From NCBI GenBank assembly GCA_023132955.1, contig JAGLXK010000271.1, positions 1-44,733 on the forward strand: DNA of 44,733 nucleotides, given 5' to 3'. Shown here in pieces: positions 23,665-31,618 of this stretch. Below the pieces are notes generated by a model. The model was not told the DNA's origin. It saw only the letters and a list, made by a program, of their open reading frames with translations, and searched no databases. This stretch comes from Candidatus Heimdallarchaeota archaeon (GTDB taxonomy: Archaea; Asgardarchaeota; Heimdallarchaeia; Heimdallarchaeales; Heimdallarchaeaceae). The translations under genes were made by a program, and so were the position numbers. Positions within the stretch are counted from its first letter, which is position 1. Each line of letters opens with the position of its first letter.

Positions 23665-25404
23665 ATGAAGTGGTTACCTTTGTATTCAAAGCTTGCGACA
23701 TTATTTCTAAACTTTTTTTGTATAGTAACGGGGATTATTTATCTTGTTTATCCTAATAATTCGCATTTTTGGAATTTTGCAGGAATCGTCTACATTTTGA
23801 CTATTCTCATTAACAGCTCCATTGTTCTTCATGTGGGTAAGAAAGTAAATCCAGAAATGAAAATTGTAAAAAGGTTTCGAATAGCCTCTTATGGATATTA
23901 TTTTTTTGTAGCTATAGCTTATTTCCTTATTTTCTTTGCTAATTTCATAGGATATGGACCTAATCCATCTTCAAATATAGCAATTGGACTTATGATAGGA
24001 GTTGGTTATTTTGGAATTTTACTCTATCCTTCATTTTTAATTGTGTTTTCCCTTCTTAAATTTGATAATGAAATGTTAGATTATTCCAAGAATATTACTT
24101 CAGAGATAAAATCATTGAAGAATGTGATTTTACTCATTCTAAGAGCTGTTATAGTATTAATCGGTGTAATTTCTCTCTCTCTAGGTATTTTGGTGGATAT
24201 CACTATAATCAACCCAAACTCTTTGAGGTTTCTAGGTTTCGGATTAGGTGTTTTTGCAGCTCAAACTGGTCTTTTTTTTGGTCTTGGATGTTTAAGTTCA
24301 ACATTTCTAATATTATACACAGTCCGAAGGTATACTAAATTTTTTAAAACTAAAATAATATCAATTTCAGTTTTAGGATTTACTATAGCCATATTATGCT
24401 TTGTTCCATTATTTTCAACTCCATCTTTCAGTGCAGCTGCATTTAATGATTTTTCAGAAGCATATAACCCATATTTTGGAGGGAGTTGGGAAACTACCAT
24501 CGATTCATCTGGTTTCAAGGATTTCTTTCTGAAAAATCCATTTCAACTAACTGGGTATTTTCTAGGTAGTGGAAATCCTTCTTGTGTCATTATTCCAGAT
24601 ATATTGTATTTTGATGGAAGCACTAGTAATTATTCAGTTGACCAAAATATACAACTCTTCTTTGATGCTTATTTACCACCTAACAGTGGCGCTGGATTAC
24701 CTGGGGAAAATTCAACGATTATTAGAATACACGGTGGGGGTTGGGTTCTTGGTGATAAGAATTTAATGAACATAAGAATGATGAATAGATATCTAGCTGC
24801 TCAAGGATATTGTGTATTCGATATTCAGTATGGATTAAATAACGTGTCTAATCTGATGGGGGGATTTTCAGTAGGTCCTGAATATGTTTTTGGTAATTTT
24901 ACACTAGATGATATTATGCGACATGTTGGTAATTTCACTCTGTTCTTAGAAACTCATTCTTCTGAATATGGGTCTAATCTTAATTCAGTCTTCATTTCAG
25001 GAGGTTCAGCAGGAGGTCAACTTACCTGTGCTGTGGCTTTAAGCATAGATTCTGGAAATTATACTAGTACTTTTTCCAATGCAATGACAATAAAAGGATT
25101 GATTCCTTATTATCCAGCAAACAATATCACTGCAGATTTTGCTGTTGGTAGTAAAGTAGAATGGGTTGATCCAAATCTTTTAGTAGTACCTGACTCCCCT
25201 CCAAGTTTAATATTCCAAGGAGCTAAAGATAACTTAATCAGAGAATCTTTAAGATTTCAGAAAACATATAGTGATTTGGGAAGAAGCGATTGTGCAGTAT
25301 TAATATTTCCATTTGCTGGTCATGCAAATGATCTTTACTTCCCTGGGTACTATAATCAAGTGTTTCTCTGCTATATGGAGCGGTTTTTGTATCTGTTCCA
25401 TTGA
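23665..25404 (+). CDS. membrane-anchored alpha/beta hydrolase (HSL/esterase type)
   Basis: About 579 residues. The N-terminal 255 or so residues hold about seven transmembrane helices; the C-terminal 300 or so form an alpha/beta-hydrolase. Catalytic features are the oxyanion-hole motif HGGGW (IRIHGGGWVLGD), the nucleophile elbow GGSAGG, the acid in LIFQGAKDN and the His in FAGHAND. This is the carboxylesterase/hormone-sensitive-lipase group. The substrate is unknown; acyl lipids or esters are likely. Which side of the membrane the hydrolase faces depends on the helix count. The start is set by the TATA spacing; an ATG at 23650 is also possible. Confidence 0.85.
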   Translation: MKWLPLYSKLATLFLNFFCIVTGIIYLVYPNNSHFWNFAGIVYILTILINSSIVLHVGKKVNPEMKIVKRFRIASYGYYFFVAIAYFLIFFANFIGYGPNPSSNIAIGLMIGVGYFGILLYPSFLIVFSLLKFDNEMLDYSKNITSEIKSLKNVILLILRAVIVLIGVISLSLGILVDITIINPNSLRFLGFGLGVFAAQTGLFFGLGCLSSTFLILYTVRRYTKFFKTKIISISVLGFTIAILCFVPLFSTPSFSAAAFNDFSEAYNPYFGGSWETTIDSSGFKDFFLKNPFQLTGYFLGSGNPSCVIIPDILYFDGSTSNYSVDQNIQLFFDAYLPPNSGAGLPGENSTIIRIHGGGWVLGDKNLMNIRMMNRYLAAQGYCVFDIQYGLNNVSNLMGGFSVGPEYVFGNFTLDDIMRHVGNFTLFLETHSSEYGSNLNSVFISGGSAGGQLTCAVALSIDSGNYTSTFSNAMTIKGLIPYYPANNITADFAVGSKVEWVDPNLLVVPDSPPSLIFQGAKDNLIRESLRFQKTYSDLGRSDCAVLIFPFAGHANDLYFPGYYNQVFLCYMERFLYLFH

Positions 25405-25494
25405 CCCCTATTCCTATTATTTTATCAATTCGAATAACATCAAACACTGGAGATTTAGGAAAAAGATATTAACTTAGTAACCGAAAATCATATC

Positions 25495-26742
25495 ATGCCA
25501 TTTAATTCTCGAATACCTAATTTTTACAATCTCTCACTAGAAGAAAAACGAAATAAGGTTGCAGATTTATGCAATTTAACTAATGAAGAAATCGCACTTC
25601 TGAAAGGACAAGGTATCAAAGATGAAACTCTTAGTTATATGATTGAGAATATGATTGGTAGAGTTGTTTTGCCATTAGGCATTGCAACCAATTTCACAGT
25701 CAATGAAAGAGATCATCTTGTCCCAATGGCGGTGGAAGAGTCATCTATTGTAGCAGCTGCAAGTCACGCAGCAAAAATAGCTAGAAAGAAGGGAGGATTT
25801 GTAGTAGAATATACAGGCTCGATAGCTATTGGGCAGATTCAAATTATTGGATTAGACGATTTTAAAGCAGCTTCTTCAAACATTCTAAAAAATAAGGATA
25901 TATTACTAGAACTTGCTAATAGAACAAATAAAATATTGATGGATTTAGGAGGGGGAGCTAAGGATATTGAAATACGGGAAGTAGATGGAAAGCTAGAGAA
26001 ATATTTGGTGGTTCATTTAATTGTTGATGTAAAAGATGCAATGGGTGCAAATGCAGTAAATACAATGTTAGAAAAAATCAAATTCGAGATAGAAAAAATT
26101 ACTTCTGGAGAAGTTTTGCTTAAGATAATCTCAAATTATGCAATTAGGAGATTAGTTAAAGTCAAAGCAGTTTTTGACAAGGAAGAATTGGGTGGAGAGG
26201 ATGTTGTTGATAAAATTCTTTTGGCATATGATTTTGCAGAACATGATATCTATAGATGTACAACTCATAATAAAGGGATTATGAATGGAATAACAGCTGT
26301 TTTACTAGCTACAGGTAATGATTCAAGAGCTGTAGAAGCGGGAGCTCATGCTTTTGCTGTAAAAGAAGGAAGATACAGATCATTGTCTAGATTTGAGAAG
26401 AATAAAGATGGTGATTTAGTAGGTTATCTTGAAGTACCAACTTTTGTAGGAATCCTTGGTGGTGCAATGAATGTTAATCCAATTTACAAACTTTCTTTCA
26501 AAATAATGGGTATTAGTAGTGCAAAGGAATTTTCAGAAGTATTAGGTGCAGTTGGTTTAGCTCAAAATCTAGCTGCACTTAGGGCGTTGTGCTCAGAAGG
26601 AATTCAAAAAGGTCATATGAGCTTGCATGCAAGAAATATAGCAATTACTGCTGGAGCAAAAGGTGAAAATATTGAAAGAATTGCTCAACAAATGATGAAA
26701 GAAGAAAAAATATCTTTTGACAGAGCAAAAGAACTACTTTAG
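25495..26742 (+). CDS. mvaA: class II hydroxymethylglutaryl-CoA reductase
   Basis: A 415-residue HMG-CoA reductase that reduces (or, in degradative bacteria, regenerates) HMG-CoA to/from mevalonate. It aligns along its length with the class II enzyme of Pseudomonas mevalonii: SRIPNFYNLS at the start, MIENMIG, VPMAVEESSIVAAAS with catalytic Glu82, LIVDVKDAMGANAVNT, THNKGIMNG with the catalytic Lys, ATGNDSRAVEAGAHA with the Asp, and GHMSLHARNIAI with the His. The class II form is common in bacteria and found in some archaea; most archaea have class I. In this context it is probably biosynthetic, for archaeal lipids. Transcribed alone or with the next gene, 56 bases on. Confidence 0.95.
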   Translation: MPFNSRIPNFYNLSLEEKRNKVADLCNLTNEEIALLKGQGIKDETLSYMIENMIGRVVLPLGIATNFTVNERDHLVPMAVEESSIVAAASHAAKIARKKGGFVVEYTGSIAIGQIQIIGLDDFKAASSNILKNKDILLELANRTNKILMDLGGGAKDIEIREVDGKLEKYLVVHLIVDVKDAMGANAVNTMLEKIKFEIEKITSGEVLLKIISNYAIRRLVKVKAVFDKEELGGEDVVDKILLAYDFAEHDIYRCTTHNKGIMNGITAVLLATGNDSRAVEAGAHAFAVKEGRYRSLSRFEKNKDGDLVGYLEVPTFVGILGGAMNVNPIYKLSFKIMGISSAKEFSEVLGAVGLAQNLAALRALCSEGIQKGHMSLHARNIAITAGAKGENIERIAQQMMKEEKISFDRAKELL

Positions 26743-26769
26743 ATGTTAAACTAGAGATAATATGAAAAA

Positions 26770-26778
26770 CTTTTATTC
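26770..26778 (+). promoter_or_regulatory. TATA-like element for the uridine phosphorylase gene
   Basis: CTTTTATTC is centred about 25 bases before the ATG at 26799. This spacing supports that ATG over the TTG at 26790. Confidence 0.4.
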
Positions 26779-26798
26779 TAATCTGCTTATTGAGAATT

Positions 26799-27632
26799 AT
26801 GGATAAAGAAAAAGCTAAGATAGAAGCAGATAAACCTGTCTTCGAAGAGGGAAAACAATACCATATTGAATGCAAACCTGGAGATTTGAAAGGACCTGTA
26901 CTTCTTCCTGGAGATCCTGAGAGAGCGAGAAAAATAGCTGAAACATGGGATGAGTTCAAGGAAATCGCTGCTCATCGGCAATATTATTCTTATACAGGAA
27001 AAATCCATGGAGTTCCAATCAGTGTAACCTCAACAGGTATTGGAACACCTGCTTGTGAAATAGCAATTACAGAATTGCTCAATATCGGTTGTGAAACATT
27101 CATAAGAGTAGGTTCTACAGGTGCTATTCAACCAGGAATAGAACTGGGAGATCTGATAATTAACACAGCTGCAGTTAAGATGGAGGGATCTAGCAAATAT
27201 TATGTACCAGCAGATTACCCAGCTTCAGCTCACTATGAAGTTGTTCTAGCACTTATAGAAGCATGTGAAGTTTTAGGATTTACTTACCATTTAGGAGTAG
27301 CTGCCTCATCTTCCAGTTTTTATCTAGGACAAGGAAGACCAGGATATAAAGATTATAAGATATCAAAAACAAATAAAATTGTCCCAGACCTCCAAAAGAT
27401 GGGTGTAATGAATCTCGAAATGGAAGCGTCCCATATATTTACATTAGGTCAGATCTATGGAGCTAGAACTGGGGCTATTTGTGCTGTGTATGCAAGCAGA
27501 GTTACTAATGACTTTGGAACAAAAGGTGAAAAAGAAGCAATTACAGCTGCTAACTATGCAGTCAAAGTTCTAGCAGAAATGGATGAGGAGAAAAGAAACA
27601 AGGGAGCAAAATATTGGTATAGAATGAAGTAA
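26799..27632 (+). CDS. udp: uridine phosphorylase-family nucleoside phosphorylase
   Basis: A 277-residue PNP/UDP-family enzyme. Visible: LLPGDPERARKIAE (phosphate-binding Gly-Asp and Arg), SVTSTGIGTPACEIA, FIRVGSTGAIQ, and the nucleoside-binding NLEMEASHIF where Glu-Met-Glu contacts the ribose. It cleaves uridine or a related nucleoside with phosphate in nucleoside salvage. Purine nucleosides or methylthioadenosine cannot be fully excluded. The ATG at 26799 is preferred to the TTG at 26790 on TATA spacing. The gene is followed by the hairpin at 27666-27700. Confidence 0.9.
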   Translation: MDKEKAKIEADKPVFEEGKQYHIECKPGDLKGPVLLPGDPERARKIAETWDEFKEIAAHRQYYSYTGKIHGVPISVTSTGIGTPACEIAITELLNIGCETFIRVGSTGAIQPGIELGDLIINTAAVKMEGSSKYYVPADYPASAHYEVVLALIEACEVLGFTYHLGVAASSSSFYLGQGRPGYKDYKISKTNKIVPDLQKMGVMNLEMEASHIFTLGQIYGARTGAICAVYASRVTNDFGTKGEKEAITAANYAVKVLAEMDEEKRNKGAKYWYRMK

Positions 27633-27796
27633 TTAATATAAAATCGAGATCCTTGAGGGAGGGAGGGTGAATCCCCGCAAAATGAGTGTGGGGATTCACC
27701 AAGATAACTTCCCTTTAAACTTTATAAACTCTTCGCAAAAGGCGATAAGAACCATTAAAACCTTGTTCTTTTGGAGTATTAAGACTTGTTTACTTA
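27633..27796. other. non-coding gap between convergent genes, holding a strong hairpin
   Basis: This 164-base convergent gap has no credible open frame. It contains a G-rich tract (27656-27667), the 14-bp hairpin listed separately, and a weaker inverted repeat AAGAAC (27747-27752) with GTTCTT (27765-27770). I tested the second half for a tRNA and did not find the cloverleaf or the T-loop GTTC pattern. Confidence 0.5.
27666..27700. ncRNA. long perfect GC-rich hairpin, terminator or small RNA candidate
   Basis: GGTGAATCCCC (27666-27676) pairs perfectly with GGGGATTCACC (27690-27700). The stem continues through G77-T89, C78-G88 and A79-T87, giving 14 pairs and a 7-base loop (27680-27686). It is far more GC-rich than its surroundings. 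It lies 34 bases after the uridine phosphorylase stop and about 97 bases from the end of the convergent Vps22-like gene. No T-run follows immediately on either side, so a classical intrinsic terminator is not clear. Confidence 0.55.
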
Positions 27797-28540
27797 TTAC
27801 ATTTTAGCAATTCCAGGGAAGTAATAATCTCCAGATTCTTCTTCCAGTATTGCTAAATCCATCTTCATCATCAATGTCAACGTGCTTTGAGCTCTTTCCA
27901 TTGACCATCCTAAATGGCTTGCAACTTTATCAACCGATAATGATGGTAATCCTGTAGCTAGCATTAATATCTCTTGTATATCATTTGACATTTCGATTGG
28001 TTTGAATCTAATCAAAACCTCTTCTTCTCCAAGATCTACTTTTGGTGGAATTACTTCTTTCTCTTCTAGTTTGCGTATTACTTCTAGAATCTCTCCTGTT
28101 CCTACCTCCCAGTTTGGTCTTGTTTCCCTGAAGTAATCTATGAGGTTTACAACTGTAATTGCACTACCAATATCCTCTAGTTCTTCAGTTCCTATGACCA
28201 TTATTTCTTGAACAAGTTTTTGTTTGAATTCATCTTTACCAAACAACATTGGAGTTTTTACTTTGCCTGCAGTTCCTATTGTTTCTGCCATCCCTGCTCT
28301 TTTGCGAAGTTCAAGTACCTTACCAACTAGCATTTTAGAAGCTATTAGATCTTTTTCTGATTTCTTTTCAATCCTCTCTATTCCTTCTTCAAAGACTTCT
28401 TTCCTTCTGTCTTCATCTTGCCTTTGAGCATCCTTCAGCCCTGCATCAAATGATCTGTAGGCATCTGAAATATCCGAACGAAGGTCCTTTTTTTCTTCTT
28501 TTTGCTTCTTTTGTTTACCATTTTTTTTATCAGGTACCAT
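27797..28540 (-). CDS. ESCRT-II Vps22-like (EAP30 domain) protein
   Basis: About 247 residues from the ATG at 28540. Residues 1-80 are highly charged and probably helical (KKNGKQKKQKEEKK, DRRKEVFEEGIERIEKK). From about residue 85 the pattern follows EAP30/Vps22: FKQKLVQEIMVIGTEE, a first winged helix to about residue 190, a second winged helix with LSVDKVASHLGWSMERAQ, and the family-like end GDYYFPGIAKM (Vps22 ends near Tyr-Trp-Phe-Pro). ESCRT-II bridges ubiquitin-linked cargo and ESCRT-III in membrane remodelling, and Asgard archaea encode homologues. No other ESCRT gene is in the window. An ATG at 28564 lies upstream of the inferred transcription start. The call is by eye. Confidence 0.72.
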   Translation of the reverse strand: MVPDKKNGKQKKQKEEKKDLRSDISDAYRSFDAGLKDAQRQDEDRRKEVFEEGIERIEKKSEKDLIASKMLVGKVLELRKRAGMAETIGTAGKVKTPMLFGKDEFKQKLVQEIMVIGTEELEDIGSAITVVNLIDYFRETRPNWEVGTGEILEVIRKLEEKEVIPPKVDLGEEEVLIRFKPIEMSNDIQEILMLATGLPSLSVDKVASHLGWSMERAQSTLTLMMKMDLAILEEESGDYYFPGIAKM

Positions 28541-28564
28541 TATTATCAAGATGAATCTACCCAT

Positions 28565-28579
28565 CCTTATATAAAAAAA
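28565..28579 (-). promoter_or_regulatory. TATA-like element for the Vps22-like gene
   Basis: On the minus strand the sequence runs TTTTTTTATATAAGG, about 31 bases before the ATG at 28540 and overlapping the region before an ATG at 28564. It supports the downstream ATG. Confidence 0.5.
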
Positions 28580-28709
28580 TATTCAATTAAGTACATCAAA
28601 ACGTTTTTAGTTATTATGAAGTTACGGCATAATTGAAGAAGAGAATAATGAAATAACCTTTGGGGTAAATTACTTTATTTTTAGTACTCAAAATTACAAG
28701 GCGTAAATA

Positions 28710-30068
28710 ATGAACGATATAAATATTACAGCTTACGGTGCTACTGACTATGTGGGAAGAAGCAGTTTTCTTCTACACAATAGAGATCATAATATACTTC
28801 TAGACTGTGGTCTACAATTGGTCCCTAAACAAATGTCTATTGCTCCAAAAGGAGTAGATAGTATAGCACACAAAGTTGATTCAGTTCTTCTAAGTCATGC
28901 ACATATAGATCATTCTGGGTATATTCCCGCTTTATCTAAGCATGGTTTTGAAGGAAATTACTACATGACTCATCCTACCAAGGAAATAGTTTACAAACTC
29001 TGGCTAGATCATCTAAAAATTGAAGGAAGAAGACATTGGTCAGAGTCTGATTTGGATAAAGTATTTCGAAGAATAAAAACTACAGAATATGAAAAACCAT
29101 TCAAAGTAGCAGATGGAATTACTGCACGTTTAATTAATGCTGGGCACGTTCTAGGAGCAGCTCAAATACTTATCGATTGGGAAGGAACATTGATTCTCTA
29201 TACTGCTGACATAAATGATAGAATAACTCCTATGTTTGATGGATATGATTTACCAGATGAGGAAATTGATGTTCTATTAATAGAATCCACAAATGGAGAT
29301 CGTTATGTACCTGAAAGATCAAAGATAGATGTTGGTCTTAGACTTATGGCTAAACAAATAGCAGATGAAAAAAATAAAATGCTTTTACCATCTTTTGCAG
29401 TAGGTAGGTCTCAGGAAACGTTGATCACCTTAGCTTTAGATGACGATTTGAATGATGTACCTATCTACATTGATGGAATGATAAACCATATGAATATGGT
29501 TACAGAACACTTTCTAAGTGATAAGTGGGTATCTAAACGTTTTCTCAGTCAGCTGAAAGATGCCGGTCTCTATTCACCTTTCGAAAAACAAAATTTCATT
29601 CCTGTTCCCTCAATTTCAAATAGAACAAACAATTCTAGAAAATACATCTCAAAGAATGAAGAGGGCTCAATCATTGTTACTACTTCCGGTATGCTAGAAG
29701 GTGGCCCTATTCACACTTATTTGGAACTATGTGGAACCAACCCAAATAATGTCCTAGGATTTACTGGCTACCAAGTAGAAGGGACAACTGGAAGAGACAT
29801 ATATGATGGGAACAAAAACATAACACTTCAAACAAGCTATGGGCGACCAAAGAAAATCAACTTAAAGGCAAAAGTGATGAAATTTCCATACTCTGGACAT
29901 AGTTCAGTAGATGGTTTGAAAGCAGTAATGGAGAAATCAGGAGCAAATGAGATAGTTTTAATTCATGGTGATAAAAGAAACCAAGAATACATTCTCAATT
30001 TTGTCAAGGATATTGCTAAACCAAGAATCCTGAAAGAAGAAGTACCTACTAAGTTAGTGAGTTTGTAG
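28710..30068 (+). CDS. beta-CASP metallo-beta-lactamase ribonuclease, aCPSF2-like
   Basis: A 452-residue RNase of the metallo-beta-lactamase/beta-CASP group. Metal motifs: HAHIDHSG at residues 63-70 (H-x-H-x-D-H), NAGHVLGAAQ, and TADIND for the bridging Asp. The beta-CASP insert has LLPSFAVGRSQE, then VTTSGMLEGGP, YSGHSSVDGL and LIHGDKRNQ. No N-terminal KH domains, so it matches archaeal CPSF2 rather than CPSF1. These enzymes have 5'-3' exo- and/or endoribonuclease activity in mRNA end processing and decay. The stop lies one base before the next ATG, so it forms an operon with the hexulose-phosphate synthase. A T-rich TATA-like element is at about 28672-28684. Confidence 0.9.
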   Translation: MNDINITAYGATDYVGRSSFLLHNRDHNILLDCGLQLVPKQMSIAPKGVDSIAHKVDSVLLSHAHIDHSGYIPALSKHGFEGNYYMTHPTKEIVYKLWLDHLKIEGRRHWSESDLDKVFRRIKTTEYEKPFKVADGITARLINAGHVLGAAQILIDWEGTLILYTADINDRITPMFDGYDLPDEEIDVLLIESTNGDRYVPERSKIDVGLRLMAKQIADEKNKMLLPSFAVGRSQETLITLALDDDLNDVPIYIDGMINHMNMVTEHFLSDKWVSKRFLSQLKDAGLYSPFEKQNFIPVPSISNRTNNSRKYISKNEEGSIIVTTSGMLEGGPIHTYLELCGTNPNNVLGFTGYQVEGTTGRDIYDGNKNITLQTSYGRPKKINLKAKVMKFPYSGHSSVDGLKAVMEKSGANEIVLIHGDKRNQEYILNFVKDIAKPRILKEEVPTKLVSL

Positions 30069-30069
30069 A

Positions 30070-30711
30070 ATGAAAATCAACAATCCTCCTTATTTGCAAA
30101 TTGCTTTAGATTTAGTTAACAAGACCGAATTGGAAAGAATCTTATCAATAATTCCAGATTCGGATAAAATTCTTTTAGAAGCAGGGACACCTCTGATCAA
30201 AAAATTCGGAATTGATATAGTGAAATTTATACGTGAATTTCACCCATTATCATATATTATTGCAGATATGAAGACACTAGATGTCGGATGGTTAGAGGTT
30301 CAAATTGCAGCTGAAGCTTCAGCAAATGTTGTAGCTATCAGTGGATTAGCCCCTAATGAAACACTTGTTTCATCAATTGAAGAAGCTGAAAAAAGAAATG
30401 TTGATATTTTATTAGATTGTATGAATGTTGAATCACCATCCACAATTCTTGAAAATTTAACAAAGAAACCAGAAATTGTACTTTTTCATAGAGGAATAGA
30501 CCAAGAAGAAGAAGTAGATCATCCTTGGAATAAAATTAAAATAATCAAAGAGAAATTTCCAGAATGTAAAATAGCTGTTGCTGGAGGATTAAATCTCGAA
30601 ACAAGTGCTCGAGCCCTTAATAATAGAGCAAACATTATAATTGTTGGTAGAGCAATTACTCAATCGGATAATATTGAAGCCGCAATTAATGATTTTCTTC
30701 ATATTCTGTAA
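30070..30711 (+). CDS. hps: 3-hexulose-6-phosphate synthase
   Basis: A 213-residue TIM-barrel of the orotidine-phosphate-decarboxylase/hexulose-phosphate-synthase family. Motifs: QIALDLVN with the substrate Asp, LLEAGTPLIKKFG, IADMKTLDVGWLE with the Asp-x-Lys-x-x-Asp active-site triad, ISGLAPNETL, FHRGID, IAVAGGLN and IIVGRAITQ for phosphate binding. Glu-Ala-Gly-Thr-Pro and Arg-Gly-Ile-Asp indicate HPS rather than OMP decarboxylase. In archaea lacking the oxidative pentose pathway, HPS with PHI supplies ribulose 5-phosphate and releases formaldehyde. No PHI or Fae gene is in the window. Coupled to the RNase gene, one base apart. Confidence 0.9.
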   Translation: MKINNPPYLQIALDLVNKTELERILSIIPDSDKILLEAGTPLIKKFGIDIVKFIREFHPLSYIIADMKTLDVGWLEVQIAAEASANVVAISGLAPNETLVSSIEEAEKRNVDILLDCMNVESPSTILENLTKKPEIVLFHRGIDQEEEVDHPWNKIKIIKEKFPECKIAVAGGLNLETSARALNNRANIIIVGRAITQSDNIEAAINDFLHIL

Positions 30712-30733
30712 GAAGAAAATTATCTTAGTTTGA

Positions 30734-31618
30734 TTAGTATTCATGCATTGTCCCTTTGTATCTGATTTTTGAATATATTTTTTTGTAGGTTAGATTAAAC
30801 AGAATTAACATTACTATTGACATAAGTAATAACATAACAACTGATCCCCAAACTATACTATCCATAAGAGTTCCTTGTCCGAATAAGCAGAGTCTAAATG
30901 ATTGAACAGCAAGCGTCATCGGAGAGAAATATGCAATTATTCTCAGCCATTCAGGGAAGAGGGAGAGAGGAAAGAGACTTCCGCTTAATAGATGCATAAC
31001 ACCTATAATTATCATAGAAATCTCTCTTCCTCTCTTTATTAGTATGGTTACATTTGCAGCCAATAGAGATAGGGAAAAGAAAAAGAAAATGACGCAAACT
31101 ATAACCAACAGAAAGGATAGCACGGATATAAAATTAAGATTGAGACCCTTGAAAATAGGAAAGATTAGGAGAACTGGTATATAATAAATTACTGAAAAAA
31201 CTAGACTGTACAACACTTCAAATGTGATTTCAGAAACAAAATACTTCTTTAGTCCAAAAGGTTGGGTTGCCAAAGTTTCGAAAGTTCCTTGCTTCATCTC
31301 ACTTGTGAAACTGTTCATTGATTTCATAAGTATGCGAGTAGATATATCTACTAACATGCTGCCTGCAAAAATATAGATTACACTACTCACAATGTAACCA
31401 TCTTGGGCTATAGATTGATTGGGAACAAGGTTTCCAATATAAAAAAATAAACTAGCAACTGCAAAAGTATTAACAAAACCCAAAAGTAGTGCAAACTTAT
31501 ACTGCCAAATTATCTTTATATTTCTGAAAAAGGTTGCTTTAAACCCCATCCAAAAAGATGTGGAAAAATTTGAATATTCGAAATTTTCAATTACTTTGAT
31601 GACTTCATCTGTTGACAT
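30734..31618 (-). CDS. ABC-2 type transporter permease (second permease)
   Basis: A 294-residue permease with six transmembrane helices between about residues 40 and 280 and a soluble N-terminal arm. It resembles the ABC-2/DUF990 group that acts with a second permease and one ATPase. The re-entrant signature LLSGSLFPLSLFPEWLR is visible near residue 215. The ATG at 31618 overlaps the stop of the upstream permease gene (TAATG); a TTG at 31627 gives three more residues. The substrate is unknown. It is the last gene of a minus-strand ATPase-permease-permease operon. Confidence 0.85.
   Translation of the reverse strand: MSTDEVIKVIENFEYSNFSTSFWMGFKATFFRNIKIIWQYKFALLLGFVNTFAVASLFFYIGNLVPNQSIAQDGYIVSSVIYIFAGSMLVDISTRILMKSMNSFTSEMKQGTFETLATQPFGLKKYFVSEITFEVLYSLVFSVIYYIPVLLIFPIFKGLNLNFISVLSFLLVIVCVIFFFFSLSLLAANVTILIKRGREISMIIIGVMHLLSGSLFPLSLFPEWLRIIAYFSPMTLAVQSFRLCLFGQGTLMDSIVWGSVVMLLLMSIVMLILFNLTYKKIYSKIRYKGTMHEY

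Noticed and set aside
26645-26959. Minus-strand open frame of 104 codons across the end of HMG-CoA reductase and the start of uridine phosphorylase
   Set aside because: It overlaps two well-supported genes and encodes no recognisable domain.
27700-27796. Possible tRNA in the gap after the hairpin
   Set aside because: No acceptor stem closes at the right distance, no T-loop GTTC motif and no CCA-side pairing could be found.
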